From an uncultured SAR86 cluster bacterium (GTDB lineage Bacteria; Pseudomonadota; Gammaproteobacteria; Magnimaribacterales; D2472), in NCBI GenBank assembly GCA_902579825.1, contig CACHII010000001.1:202832-266831 (forward strand): DNA of 64,000 nt. The letters run 5' to 3'. Shown piece by piece: positions 36,115-44,846 of the stretch. Within the stretch, counting starts at the first letter, position 1; each line of letters opens with the position of its first letter. The position numbers were made by a program, and so were the translations under genes. Under the pieces are notes generated by a model. It was not told where the DNA came from and searched no databases. It worked only from the letters and a program-made list of their open reading frames with translations.

Positions 36115-37416
36115 CTAAACCTGTCTGTCTGCTAATTCTGAAAATTTTATCACTTTCTTCTTTGATTTAAGAACATTTTGTAATTTTTCAACCAATTGTT
36201 CTTCTAAAACTATCATTTTAAATTGTTCAAGTTGCTGGGGTTGACCAGTTATCCATTTTTTATATTGATCCGGATCCTTGTATCTTTTAGATTCTTCTTC
36301 AATAAAATCATCAATCTGTTTTTTTTCAACCTTAATTTCAAAATGTTGCACCAATTCAGCAAATAATAAATCTAATCTAACTCTTTTTTCTGCCTTTTCT
36401 AAAAAAGTATCAACTGGAAATAAATCTTCACCAGCGTTATCTTCAGTATGCCCTATTCTCATTAAAGCATCTTTTCTCATTAAGTCTGCTTGTTCATTAA
36501 CTGTTGCTTGCGGTGCTTTGAATTTATTAATTTTAAGTAATGATTCATACATTGATTCCTTAGTTAGCTCTTTTTCTTGAACTGCAACTTCATTCTTCAT
36601 TCTTTTTGTAATCTCGACAGTAAATTCGGATTGATCTTTAACCTGCATTTGTAATTTTTCATAAAGATCTTTATCTGGTTTTGCTTCAGCAATTTCCTGA
36701 ACACTTTTAAGATTAATTTCAAATTGTGCAGAAACACCTGCTAAATCTTTTTTAAAATAATCTTTTGGAAATACGCAATCAATTGAAAATTTTGATGGCT
36801 TTTTTCCTATAATTTTATCCTCAAATCCAGGAATCATTGATTTGCTTCCCAAAATTAATTTAAAGTCTTGAGCAGAATTTCCTTCAAACTCTTCACCGTC
36901 AATCTTACCTAAAAAATCTATGACCACTTGATCATCTAATTTAGCTTCTCTATCAACATCTTTCCAATCACCATATCTTTTAAAGATATCAGCGATAGCC
37001 TTATCAATATCAGTATCTTCAATTTCTATAGAAAATTCATCGTAGTTGTTCCATCTAGAAAGTTTGGGTTTTATTTCAGGAAAAACTTCAATGGTTGCAG
37101 AATAAGTAAGAGGTTTTTTAGGATCTTCAGAATCTATTGTTACCTTTGGTGAAGATGCTGGTCTAATTTTGTTCTCTCTAATTGCCTTTGGATATGATTC
37201 TTGAATTAATTCATTTACAACATCAGCATGAATTGATTGTCCGTATCTTTGTTCCAAAACATCATTTGGAACATTTCCCTTTCTGAAGCCATCAATTTTT
37301 GCTTTTGTTTTTATGTTTTTAATTTTTGAATTAAATTTACCTTCATACTCCTCTACAGGGACTGAAATTGTAATTTTTCTTTCTAAATCTTTAAGTTTTT
37401 TAACGCTAACTTTCAT
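36115..37416 (-). CDS. tig: Trigger factor
   Basis: 433 residues. The ribosome-docking part is [20 protein letters not shown] near residue 35-55 (family signature GFRxGKxP). The FKBP-type isomerase domain follows ([20 protein letters not shown]), then a long helical C-terminal chaperone domain. It is the first chaperone to meet nascent chains. First gene of the proteostasis operon; AAGG precedes the ATG. tRNA-His lies 19 bases upstream on the same strand. Confidence 0.97.
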   Translation of the reverse strand: MKVSVKKLKDLERKITISVPVEEYEGKFNSKIKNIKTKAKIDGFRKGNVPNDVLEQRYGQSIHADVVNELIQESYPKAIRENKIRPASSPKVTIDSEDPKKPLTYSATIEVFPEIKPKLSRWNNYDEFSIEIEDTDIDKAIADIFKRYGDWKDVDREAKLDDQVVIDFLGKIDGEEFEGNSAQDFKLILGSKSMIPGFEDKIIGKKPSKFSIDCVFPKDYFKKDLAGVSAQFEINLKSVQEIAEAKPDKDLYEKLQMQVKDQSEFTVEITKRMKNEVAVQEKELTKESMYESLLKINKFKAPQATVNEQADLMRKDALMRIGHTEDNAGEDLFPVDTFLEKAEKRVRLDLLFAELVQHFEIKVEKKQIDDFIEEESKRYKDPDQYKKWITGQPQQLEQFKMIVLEEQLVEKLQNVLKSKKKVIKFSELADRQV

Positions 37417-37435
37417 GTATTAGTACCTTATATAT

Positions 37436-37513
37436 TGGGGCGAGCGATGGGGTTCGAACCCACGGCCTCCGGAGCCACAATCCAGCGCTCTAACCAACTG
37501 AGCTACGCCCGCC
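37436..37513 (-). tRNA. tRNA-His (anticodon GTG)
   Basis: Minus-strand cloverleaf with acceptor stem GCGGGCG/CGCTCGC, an extra 5' G facing C73 as only tRNA-His has, anticodon loop TTGTGGC with GTG at 34-36, T loop TTCGAAC and an encoded CCA. The coordinates include the G-1 base. Confidence 0.95.
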
Positions 37514-37598
37514 ACGAGCAAGCTATTATAGTTTAAAAAAAATTATTATCTATTTTTTTATTAATGCTAATATATCACTACTTACATAGGGGTAAGAC

Positions 37599-38999
37599 AT
37601 GAATAATTTTTTATTAGATACCAATCGGTATGTGAATAAAGCACTTAAGCACTCTGTGCTATCTGATGATTTAGCAAATAAAATTATTACTTGTAATTCT
37701 ACCTACACTGTGAGATTTGGTGTCAGGCTTAGAGGACAAATCTATACGTTTGAAGGTTGGCGCTCCGTTCATTCTGAGCATATGGAACCTACAAAAGGTG
37801 GTATTAGGTTTGATATGGATACTCACGCAGAAGAAGTTGAAGCTCTTGCTGCATTAATGTCATATAAATGCGCTATTATCAATGTGCCATATGGTGGATC
37901 TAAAGGTGGACTCAAAATAGATCCATCGAAGTGGGAAAGCAGAGAGTTAGAAAAAATTACTAGAAGGTTTGCTCAAGAACTAATAAAAAGAGATCTTATA
38001 AGTCCATCCATGAATGTACCTGCGCCAGATATAGGAACATCATCAAAAGAAATGGCCTGGATTGCGGACGAATATAGAAAAATACATCCAGCAGATATTA
38101 ATGGTTCAGCATGTGTGACTGGAAAGCCTCCAAGCAAAAATGGTCTTGTGGGAAGAGAAGAAGCTACCGGAAGAGGAGTTCAATATATCGTAAGAGAATT
38201 TTTTAGAAATCCAGATTTATTAAAACTTGTAAAACTTGATAATGATTTATCAACTAAATCATTTATATTGCAAGGCCTTGGTAATGTTGGTTATCACTTG
38301 TCAAAATTCCTTACAGAAGATGATGGTGTAAAGTTAATTGGTATTTCAGAGTTCAACGGCGGTATTTATAATGAAGATGGAATAAATGTTGAACATGCCA
38401 AAAAGTATTTCACTAAACATAATTCATTTGAAAATTATCCTAAAGCTACTTTTATAAAAGATTCATCTTTACTGCTAAAAAGAAAATGCGATATTTTAAT
38501 TCCAGCTGCTCGTGAAAATGTTATCACTGAAAAAAATGCTGAAGATATTTCAGCTAAATTAGTTGTAGAAGCTGCTAATGGCCCTATTAGTTACAAAGGC
38601 AATCAAATTTTAAATAGAAAAAAAATATTTGTGATTCCAGACATACTTGCTAATGGTGGAGGTGTAGCTGTAAGTTATTTTGAGTGGGTAAGGAATCTAA
38701 GACATATTAGATTTGGAAGACTCGAAAAAAGAAGAAATCAAATTCAACTTAATAATTTAATTGAAGCTATTGAATCAATGACAGGCAGGACTATGCCTGC
38801 AAAATATAAATCAAACTTTCATGATGGTATAGAGGAAATTGATCTAATTAGATCAGGTTTAGATGATATGATGATTGATGGGTTCCAAAGTGTTAAGAAA
38901 GAATTTCTCGAAACAGATAAGATACCTGATTTCAGAACTGCAGCATTCAAAACAGCAATAGAAAAGATTGCACTGTCATACGACTTTATAGGTTTATAA
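37599..38999 (+). CDS. Glutamate dehydrogenase
   Basis: 466 residues of the Glu/Leu/Phe/Val dehydrogenase family. The glutamate-binding and catalytic part includes HMEPTKGGIRFDMDTHAEEV and NVPYGGSKGGLKIDP, where the lysine of GGSKGG is catalytic, then MNVPAPDIGTSSKEMAWIADEY. A dinucleotide fold carries QGLGNVGYHLSKFL. It interconverts glutamate with 2-oxoglutarate and ammonia; NAD or NADP use is not clear from this reading. GGGG sits ahead of the ATG. Small membrane-protein genes follow closely on the same strand. Confidence 0.95.
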   Translation: MNNFLLDTNRYVNKALKHSVLSDDLANKIITCNSTYTVRFGVRLRGQIYTFEGWRSVHSEHMEPTKGGIRFDMDTHAEEVEALAALMSYKCAIINVPYGGSKGGLKIDPSKWESRELEKITRRFAQELIKRDLISPSMNVPAPDIGTSSKEMAWIADEYRKIHPADINGSACVTGKPPSKNGLVGREEATGRGVQYIVREFFRNPDLLKLVKLDNDLSTKSFILQGLGNVGYHLSKFLTEDDGVKLIGISEFNGGIYNEDGINVEHAKKYFTKHNSFENYPKATFIKDSSLLLKRKCDILIPAARENVITEKNAEDISAKLVVEAANGPISYKGNQILNRKKIFVIPDILANGGGVAVSYFEWVRNLRHIRFGRLEKRRNQIQLNNLIEAIESMTGRTMPAKYKSNFHDGIEEIDLIRSGLDDMMIDGFQSVKKEFLETDKIPDFRTAAFKTAIEKIALSYDFIGL

Positions 39000-39015
39000 C
39001 ATAGGAAAAAATAAT

Positions 39016-39267
39016 ATGAAAAGAAATAAAATTGATGAAATTTCATTTATGGGTGGTTTAATTGGATGGCTGGCTGTTAATCCAAAAGATACAATTAATA
39101 GCAGAGTTGCCCAAGCCAACGAATATGGCTGGAGGGTTGTAAATATTGTCCCAGGTAGTGATCAAAATGCCTTTCTCAGACTATTAAGACTAATTGTTCT
39201 AATTCTTACATTTGGGCTGTTCACTTGGGGTGATGGTGTATATGTAATTTATGAGAAAGAGGAATAA
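39016..39267 (+). CDS. Small membrane protein of unknown function
   Basis: 83 residues, not recognised. A conserved-looking N-terminal stretch (GGLIGWLAVNPKDTINSRVA, then YGWRVVNIVPGSDQN) precedes one hydrophobic segment (LLRLIVLILTFGLFTWGDGV, about residues 55-76) and a charged end, YEKEE. AGGA lies 10 bases before the ATG. It begins 16 bases after the glutamate dehydrogenase stop and ends 3 bases before the next gene, so it belongs to the same transcript. It lacks the NPSNW tail of its downstream neighbours. Confidence 0.75.
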   Translation: MKRNKIDEISFMGGLIGWLAVNPKDTINSRVAQANEYGWRVVNIVPGSDQNAFLRLLRLIVLILTFGLFTWGDGVYVIYEKEE

Positions 39268-39270
39268 TTA

Positions 39271-39834
39271 ATGGCTTATTCCATTGTAACTATGCTGGTA
39301 TCAACCAGCTTACCAATATTATTTTATATCTTTGCATTTAAGAATCTTGATCAAAAAAAAGCAGATCTAATTGTATTTTTAGCATGTATCTTTGCTATTC
39401 TTTCTTTTTTTATGCCAATCATTATTTCATCAGAGGGCTATCCATGGGTTTTAGCGATACGCAACTTTCCAATTTTTGAAATTCTTTTATGCATTACCTT
39501 TGGTTTAAAGTTCTACTCACTTGATATTTTTAATGATTTCAATGGCAAGTTTGTTCTAAAAATAATTATTACTATAACAATTATTTTTACTTTCATAAGA
39601 TTTATTACAGGTCTTTTTGGAGTGGGAATATTGGCAAATTATTTTGGCATTAGCTATGTTTTATTGGGCATAATCTCTAACGTTGCTGTAATATCATTTT
39701 GGGTTTTATACTTAATAATGTTAAACGATGGTAAATTAATGCTTTTTTCAAAAACTTCAAATATAGTAAAAAATAATCTATCGGTTGATGATGAAAAATC
39801 AAAATATAATAGAAATCACCCAAGTAATTGGTAG
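39271..39834 (+). CDS. Five-span membrane protein ending in HPSNW
   Basis: 187 residues, not recognised. Hydrophobic segments at about 3-24, 33-53, 64-82, 94-117 and 126-151 give five predicted spans, N-terminus outside and a hydrophilic tail of about 30 residues in the cytoplasm. That tail ends NRNHPSNW, and the next two genes encode proteins ending DNPSNW and DHPTNW. GAGGA precedes the ATG by a few bases. The shared ending suggests a common binding partner or tag; nothing else in the sequence gives a function. Confidence 0.75.
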   Translation: MAYSIVTMLVSTSLPILFYIFAFKNLDQKKADLIVFLACIFAILSFFMPIIISSEGYPWVLAIRNFPIFEILLCITFGLKFYSLDIFNDFNGKFVLKIIITITIIFTFIRFITGLFGVGILANYFGISYVLLGIISNVAVISFWVLYLIMLNDGKLMLFSKTSNIVKNNLSVDDEKSKYNRNHPSNW

Positions 39835-39858
39835 TCGTTTAAAAATATAATGTGAGAT

Positions 39859-39987
39859 ATGAATTGGACATTGATATTTCAAGCCTTACTTTTTTTTAGT
39901 ATTTTAGCAGTAGCTACTTTTTCTATAATCAAGTCAATACAAAAAACACAAAAGAAAAAAGATAAAGACAATCCCTCTAATTGGTAG
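39859..39987 (+). CDS. 42-residue single-span membrane protein ending in NPSNW
   Basis: A short gene below the usual size cut-off. It begins ATG AAT TGG, encodes MNWTLIFQALLFF and a continuous hydrophobic segment (about 5-25), then the basic stretch KSIQKTQKKKDK and the end DNPSNW. Positive charges after the span predict a cytoplasmic tail. It starts 24 bases after the upstream NPSNW-type gene, with only a weak GAG before the ATG, so translation may be coupled. The tail match with both neighbours is the main evidence that it is real. Confidence 0.68.
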   Translation: MNWTLIFQALLFFSILAVATFSIIKSIQKTQKKKDKDNPSNW

Positions 39988-40010
39988 CTGATTAAAATGG
40001 AGAATAAAAT

Positions 40011-40139
40011 ATGATAAGCATTGCATTTCCCTTACTGTTATTAATAGTTATTGTGCTTGTGGTTGTTGGGATAGTGTCAATAAAAAAAGCTCGAGGCACT
40101 AAAGACAAGTCGTCAAACGATCATCCTACTAATTGGTAA
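40011..40139 (+). CDS. 42-residue single-span membrane protein ending in HPTNW
   Basis: Exactly the same length as the preceding small gene. The hydrophobic segment (MISIAFPLLLLIVIVLVVVG) is followed by KKARGTKDK and the end DHPTNW. GGAG lies 8 bases before the ATG, which supports expression. It starts 23 bases after its neighbour's stop. The last 11 bases overlap the end of the GST gene on the other strand, so the bases for TNW also encode the antisense GST ending VTN. Predicted orientation: tail in the cytoplasm. Confidence 0.7.
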   Translation: MISIAFPLLLLIVIVLVVVGIVSIKKARGTKDKSSNDHPTNW

Positions 40140-40779
40140 CTGGGAAATAAACTGGTTCAGAGTTTACTTGCCAAACATCATACACATGCATAATGTCTTT
40201 AAATAATTCAGATTCTAAAAAACTCATAAGCATTTTTTTGATTTTATTAATGTCTTCTTGCGAATCAAACCATTCTTGATTAGCAATTCTGAACTGCCTA
40301 ATAAATGGAAAAATAGATATATCTAATTTACTAATATCTTCTCCAAAAATCCAATTACTATCATGAACAATCTTTTCAAGATTTACTAGCATTTCTAAAC
40401 ATTTAGAACGATGATGCTCTTCATCTGAATTTTCATATCTGGTAGCATATTTATATCTGTCCAAATGAAATTTAAATTCTTCATCATATAATTTGATTAA
40501 ATCTTCGGTTAAATTTAATTGTTCAACGGTTATATTTTCATCAAATATATTATGGTCATCTAGAACCCAATTTATAATATCATTACTTTCATCAATAACT
40601 TTATCCTCTAATACAAGAACAGGAACAGTTCCTTTTGGAGAGACTTCCAACATATGATCAGGTTTATTATTAAGTCTAACTTCTCTTATTTCACACTTGA
40701 TGCCTGCAAGTTGAAGTGCCATTCTTGCACGCATTGCATATGGACATCTTTTAAAGGAATATAAGATAGGATATTTCAT
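40129..40779 (-). CDS. Glutathione S-transferase family protein
   Basis: 216 residues. The N-terminal thioredoxin-like domain begins YPILYSFKRCPYAMRARMAL, with a CPYAMRAR motif, and continues EVSPKGTVPVLVLEDKVIDE (the GTVPVL cis-proline and DES glutathione site). An all-helical C-terminal domain follows. The CPY form suggests a glutaredoxin-like or Omega/Beta-type GST that may act as a thiol reductase rather than a conjugating enzyme. It begins 5 bases after trhO and overlaps the last small NPSNW-type gene by 11 bases. Confidence 0.88.
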   Translation of the reverse strand: MKYPILYSFKRCPYAMRARMALQLAGIKCEIREVRLNNKPDHMLEVSPKGTVPVLVLEDKVIDESNDIINWVLDDHNIFDENITVEQLNLTEDLIKLYDEEFKFHLDRYKYATRYENSDEEHHRSKCLEMLVNLEKIVHDSNWIFGEDISKLDISIFPFIRQFRIANQEWFDSQEDINKIKKMLMSFLESELFKDIMHVYDVWQVNSEPVYFPVTN

Positions 40780-40784
40780 AAAAT

Positions 40785-41717
40785 TTAGTTTAAGACTTCA
40801 TCTTTAGGTCCAATATGTTTTTGGTTTCTGCTTTTTGCAAGTTCTACTTGCTTTTGTCTGCTCATATATCTTGATTTCTGCTTTTCGGTAGTTTTATCAA
40901 AACAATCAGGACAAGCAACTCCTCGTATATATTTTGCAGATAGCTTATCATCTTCTGTAATTGGCATTCTGCATCCGTGGCACATATCATAAGATCCCTC
41001 TGAAAGATCATGCTTTACTGATACTCTGTCATCAAACACAAAACATTCACCTTGCCACCTGGTATGTGCTTCAGGAATTTCCTCAAAATATTTTAAAATG
41101 CCTCCCTTAAGATGAAAAACATTTTCAAAGCCTTGTTCTTTCATTAAGGATGATGCTTTTTCACATCTGATGCCACCAGTGCAAAACATTGCAATATTTT
41201 TATTCTTTTTATCTTCTTTTGTGAATTTTTGTTTTTTTATCCATTTTGGAAATTCTCTAAATTTAGTAGTTTTAGGATTTAAAGATTTTTTAAAAGTGCC
41301 TATAGAATACTCGTAGTTATTTCTTGTATCTATGATTATTGTATCTTTATTATCGATAAGATCATTCCAGTCTACTGGATTTACATACTCACCGACTGCT
41401 TTTGTTGGGTCAATAGAGGTATCTCCTATTGTTACAATTTCTTTTTTTAATTTAACTTTTAATCTAACAAATGGATTTTTCTCAGAAGAGGAGTGCTTGA
41501 CGTCTAAATTATTGAAACCCTCCAATTTTGAAATAAATTTAATCGCATTATCTATAGTACTTTTTGAGTCAGCTGAGATAGTTCCATTAATACCCTCTTC
41601 CCCAACTAAAATTGTTCCATATATGGACAGACTTTTTAGTTTGGCGCGGATACTGTTATGAATCTTAAGAGGATCCAAAATTTTTGAGAATTTATATAGG
41701 GCGACAACTTTATACAT
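40785..41717 (-). CDS. trhO: tRNA uridine(34) hydroxylase, rhodanese-like
   Basis: 310 residues of the YceA/TrhO family. An N-terminal acylphosphatase-like domain (GTILVGEEGINGTISAD) precedes a rhodanese domain with CTGGIRCEKASSLM, whose cysteine is catalytic. A C-terminal cysteine-rich stretch (MCHGCRMPITEDD and ACPDC) is typical of the family. TrhO makes 5-hydroxyuridine at position 34 of tRNAs using O2 and prephenate-independent chemistry. It lies directly downstream of two tRNA genes on the same strand. Confidence 0.93.
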   Translation of the reverse strand: MYKVVALYKFSKILDPLKIHNSIRAKLKSLSIYGTILVGEEGINGTISADSKSTIDNAIKFISKLEGFNNLDVKHSSSEKNPFVRLKVKLKKEIVTIGDTSIDPTKAVGEYVNPVDWNDLIDNKDTIIIDTRNNYEYSIGTFKKSLNPKTTKFREFPKWIKKQKFTKEDKKNKNIAMFCTGGIRCEKASSLMKEQGFENVFHLKGGILKYFEEIPEAHTRWQGECFVFDDRVSVKHDLSEGSYDMCHGCRMPITEDDKLSAKYIRGVACPDCFDKTTEKQKSRYMSRQKQVELAKSRNQKHIGPKDEVLN

Positions 41718-41725
41718 AGTAAAAA

Positions 41726-41802
<77 letters not shown>

Positions 41803-41803
41803 T

Positions 41804-41880
41804 TGGTCGGGGTAGTAAGATTCGAACTTACGACCACTCGCTCCCAAAGCGAGTGCGCTACCAGACTGCGCTATACCCCG
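41804..41880 (-). tRNA. tRNA-Pro (anticodon TGG)
   Basis: Minus strand, acceptor CGGGGTA/TACCCCG, anticodon stem CTCGC/GCGAG around TTTGGGA with TGG at 34-36, T arm GTAAG/CTTAC and encoded CCA. Likely transcribed together with tRNA-Arg and perhaps trhO. Confidence 0.96.
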
Positions 41881-41959
41881 AGGATGCAAATATTAAAGAT
41901 AATATAAAAAATAAGCAATCATCGTAGGCATAAATATTCATTAATGAGATAATATTAAC

Positions 41960-42802
41960 ATGAGTGCAATAATATTAGATGGTAAAAAACTATCAAAAAT
42001 TTCTGAGGATTTAATTAAAGAAAAGGTCGAAAAACTAGCTCTTCAAGATATCACTCCTACCCTTGCGACTATTTTGGTTGGCAATGATCCAGCTTCAGAA
42101 ACTTATGTGAAAATGAAAAGAAATACATGCGCTAGAGTGGGTATGAAATCAATTGCAGTTGAATTACCTGACACTACAACAACTGAAGAATTATTAAGCA
42201 AGATTCAAGAATTAAATAATGATAGTAATGTTCATGGAATATTACTTCAACATCCTGTTCCATCTCAGATTGATGAGCGGCTATGTTTTGATGCAATTGA
42301 TATTAATAAGGATGTCGATGGAGTTACGTGTCTAGGTTTTGGAAATATGTCTATGGGTATAGATGCCTATGGTTCTTGCACTCCAGCAGGCATAATCAGG
42401 CTTATAAAACATTATAAAATTGATGTGGAAGGTCTTAATGCTGTTGTCGTTGGAAGAAGTCCTATCTTGGGAAAGCCTATGGCTATGATGTTATTAAACC
42501 TCAATGCTACTGTTACGATTTGTCATTCAAGAACTAAAGATCTTGAAGATATAATTAAAAAGGCTGATATTATTGTTGGGGCTGTTGGAATTCCAAAATT
42601 TATTCAAACTGACTGGATCAAAAAAGATGCTGTTGTCATAGATGCAGGATATCATCCAGAAATGTGTGGGGATATTAATCTTGAGAATATTGAAAATATT
42701 GCAAGTGCCTACACTCCTGTTCCAGGCGGCGTGGGACCTATGACTATAAACACTTTGATCTTGCAAACACTACAATCAGCTGAAAAGACTGCTTCTAATT
42801 AA
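41960..42802 (+). CDS. folD: FolD, methylenetetrahydrofolate dehydrogenase/cyclohydrolase
   Basis: 280 residues, bifunctional in one-carbon metabolism. Clear motifs are [20 protein letters not shown] (with the YVKMK catalytic lysine), [43 protein letters not shown] for NADP binding and [15 protein letters not shown] at the end. It supplies formyl-tetrahydrofolate for purine synthesis, including the purN gene further on. Its last 4 bases overlap the DUF4389 gene on the other strand. Confidence 0.97.
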   Translation: MSAIILDGKKLSKISEDLIKEKVEKLALQDITPTLATILVGNDPASETYVKMKRNTCARVGMKSIAVELPDTTTTEELLSKIQELNNDSNVHGILLQHPVPSQIDERLCFDAIDINKDVDGVTCLGFGNMSMGIDAYGSCTPAGIIRLIKHYKIDVEGLNAVVVGRSPILGKPMAMMLLNLNATVTICHSRTKDLEDIIKKADIIVGAVGIPKFIQTDWIKKDAVVIDAGYHPEMCGDINLENIENIASAYTPVPGGVGPMTINTLILQTLQSAEKTASN

Positions 42803-43158
42803 TTGTTCGGTTGTTCTGAGGATTCGTCTTGGATTATATCTGCCTCACCTTCAATGATAACTTCTTCTTCAGGTAATGAATCATCTTCATCATTGCTTTT
42901 GAAAGGAAATGGCTTCTCTTCCGTTTGAAATAACAAAAAAGCAACAGTGTCATTAAAAAACTCAATTAGGTGTACATTAATATTTGCAATTGATTTATTA
43001 GGCTCTGAGGCAAATAAAACAAAAAGAAATTGAATAAAAGATATGGCGATACAAAATGGTAAAACTACAAAGTTAATCAACACAGCATATAAAGTCATAA
43101 ATAGAAATCTAATCCATTTACTAGACTTTAATATTTCTTCTTTATTTATTGTATTCAT
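42799..43158 (-). CDS. DUF4389 family membrane protein
   Basis: 119 residues. Two membrane spans near the start ([20 protein letters not shown], then [13 protein letters not shown]) and an EEKPFPF motif after them match DUF4389 proteins, which are common in gammaproteobacteria and have no known function. The last third is strongly acidic, as often seen in the family. It begins 2 bases after gpsA and ends overlapping folD. Confidence 0.82.
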   Translation of the reverse strand: MNTINKEEILKSSKWIRFLFMTLYAVLINFVVLPFCIAISFIQFLFVLFASEPNKSIANINVHLIEFFNDTVAFLLFQTEEKPFPFKSNDEDDSLPEEEVIIEGEADIIQDESSEQPNN

Positions 43159-43160
43159 AT

Positions 43161-44171
43161 TTAATAAGTAAATTCTACATCAACTTCATGCGGATTATTA
43201 ACTAAATCATTAATTAATTCATGAGGATTAGAATCTTCATAAATTATATTATACAAAGATTCCACTAAAGGCATGTTTATCTTGAGTCTTTCTGATTCAT
43301 TTTTTATTACAGACAATGTTCTTAATCCTTCTGCAACCTGGCCAACTTCATTTTTTGCAGAATCCAAACTCATATTTTTACCTAAATTGAAACCTAATTG
43401 ATAATTTCGAGATAATTTAGAAGTGCATGTTGCTACAAGATCACCCATACCCGCAAGTCCTAAGAATGTGATAGGATTTGCACCCTTCGCTACTGCAAAT
43501 CTACTCATCTCTGCCATGCTTCTTGTTAAGATTAATCCTAATGCATTTTCGCCAACTTCAAGAGATTCAGCCATGCCACAAGTAATTGCATAAATATTTT
43601 TAAGAGCGCCAGCTAGTTCCACTCCTTGGATATCATTGCTTGAATAAATTTTGAAATACTCAGATGACAATATACCTTTTACTGTTGAAATTACTTTTTC
43701 ATTTGAACTTGCAATTACGGTACCTGCAATTTTTTTATCTGCTATTTCCTTAGCTAAATTGGGGCCACTTAGAACTCCAACTTTGTTTTTAAGCTCGTCA
43801 GATAAGATATTGGATAGGGTTCTGAAAGGTTTATCAAGAATTCCCTTGGTACAAGAAATAATAAAAGCCTCTTCAATCAATAAATTTGAAATTCTTTTTA
43901 CAATTTGCTCAAAAATGAGACTTGGAGTAGCAATAAAAATAATCGATGCTTCATTCATTACTTCTTCAAGATTATCAGAAGCCTTAATATTATTAGATAA
44001 TCTAAGTTCAGGATGATAAGAGGTATTTGCTCCTTCAGAATTAATTCTAAGCGCTTGCTCTGAATCTCTCACCCATAAAGAAACTTGATTTCCATTTGAA
44101 GCTGCTAAATTTGCTAACACAGTTCCAAAGCTTCCACCTCCTAAAACAGCTACTTTTTTTTGAGAATCCAT
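43161..44171 (-). CDS. gpsA: Glycerol-3-phosphate dehydrogenase [NAD(P)+]
   Basis: 336 residues. The NAD(P)-binding start is VAVLGGGSFGTVLANLAASN, followed by SCTKGILDKPF, VLSGPNLAKEIA and the catalytic-lysine region ELAGALKNIYAITCGMAE, then GLAGMGDLVATCTSKLSRNY. It makes sn-glycerol-3-phosphate from dihydroxyacetone phosphate for membrane lipids. It sits between a DUF4149 and a DUF4389 gene in a three-gene unit with short gaps. Confidence 0.97.
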   Translation of the reverse strand: MDSQKKVAVLGGGSFGTVLANLAASNGNQVSLWVRDSEQALRINSEGANTSYHPELRLSNNIKASDNLEEVMNEASIIFIATPSLIFEQIVKRISNLLIEEAFIISCTKGILDKPFRTLSNILSDELKNKVGVLSGPNLAKEIADKKIAGTVIASSNEKVISTVKGILSSEYFKIYSSNDIQGVELAGALKNIYAITCGMAESLEVGENALGLILTRSMAEMSRFAVAKGANPITFLGLAGMGDLVATCTSKLSRNYQLGFNLGKNMSLDSAKNEVGQVAEGLRTLSVIKNESERLKINMPLVESLYNIIYEDSNPHELINDLVNNPHEVDVEFTY

Positions 44172-44181
44172 AAAGCTATTT

Positions 44182-44589
44182 TTAAATGGTGGTTAATCTA
44201 AATATTTGAACTATAGAGATGATCATTATTATTATAGTATTAAAAACACTAAAATTATGAAGCCATTGAAAAAGTCCATCCCATCCCCTATCTCGAGCAG
44301 CATTTGTCAATGGAATAATGATATATCCAGTAAAAGCAAAACAAACAGTAATTACTGCTGAGTAGATATCAAAGCTCTTGAAAAACAGATACGATAACAA
44401 GAGAGCCAATAAACTAATTAAAAATAACAAAAGATAATATCTAGGAAATATTTTTCTTAAAAACTTTGCAGCGTTATGCTCATCAAGAACTTTAAATACT
44501 ACAGGTGCTGTTAATAGTACTTGAGCAAAGATAATTCCTAATATTAGTGCATAACACAAAATTAGAAGACTTATTGTTAGAGCGTTCAT
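44182..44589 (-). CDS. DUF4149 (TMEM205-like) membrane protein
   Basis: 135 residues with four predicted spans. The stretch TAPVVFKVLDEHNAAKFLRK, with IFPRYYL after it, is the DUF4149/TMEM205 pattern (a proline-containing APxVFK and an RxFPRYY-type motif). The function of the family is not established. First gene of the unit with gpsA and the DUF4389 gene; tRNA-Asp lies 12 bases upstream on the same strand. Confidence 0.8.
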   Translation of the reverse strand: MNALTISLLILCYALILGIIFAQVLLTAPVVFKVLDEHNAAKFLRKIFPRYYLLLFLISLLALLLSYLFFKSFDIYSAVITVCFAFTGYIIIPLTNAARDRGWDGLFQWLHNFSVFNTIIIMIISIVQIFRLTTI

Positions 44590-44601
44590 ATCAATTTATA
44601 A

Positions 44602-44676
44602 TGGCGGTCCGACGGGGAATCGAACCCCGAACGCCGCCGTGACAGGGCGGAATTATAGCCGTTTAACTACCGGACC
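44602..44676 (-). tRNA. tRNA-Asp (anticodon GTC)
   Basis: Minus strand, acceptor GGTCCGG/TCGGACC, anticodon stem CCGCC/GGCGG around CTGTCAC with GTC at 34-36, T arm CGGGG/CCCCG and encoded CCA. Confidence 0.96.
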
Positions 44677-44724
44677 ACTTCAAAGATTGAATAATATATA
44701 TTTTTAAACAAAGTTCAACCTTAA

Positions 44725-44801
44725 TGGTGGGTGATGACAGGATCGAACTGCCGACCCTCTCGGTGTAAACGAGATGCTCTACCAAACTGAGCTAATCACC
44801 C
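44725..44801 (-). tRNA. tRNA-Val (anticodon TAC)
   Basis: Minus strand, acceptor GGGTGAT/ATCACCC, anticodon stem TCTCG/CGAGA around TTTACAC with TAC at 34-36, T arm GGCAG/CTGTC and encoded CCA. It lies upstream of tRNA-Asp on the same strand. Confidence 0.96.
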
Positions 44802-44846
44802 ACGCAAGCTATTATATTGATTAATTTGAACTATACAAAAGAAATT

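Noticed and set aside
41430-41437. A further TTGTAACA on the minus strand
   Set aside because: It lies inside trhO and no CGTTAAGTA follows at the right distance, so it is not counted as an ECF promoter.
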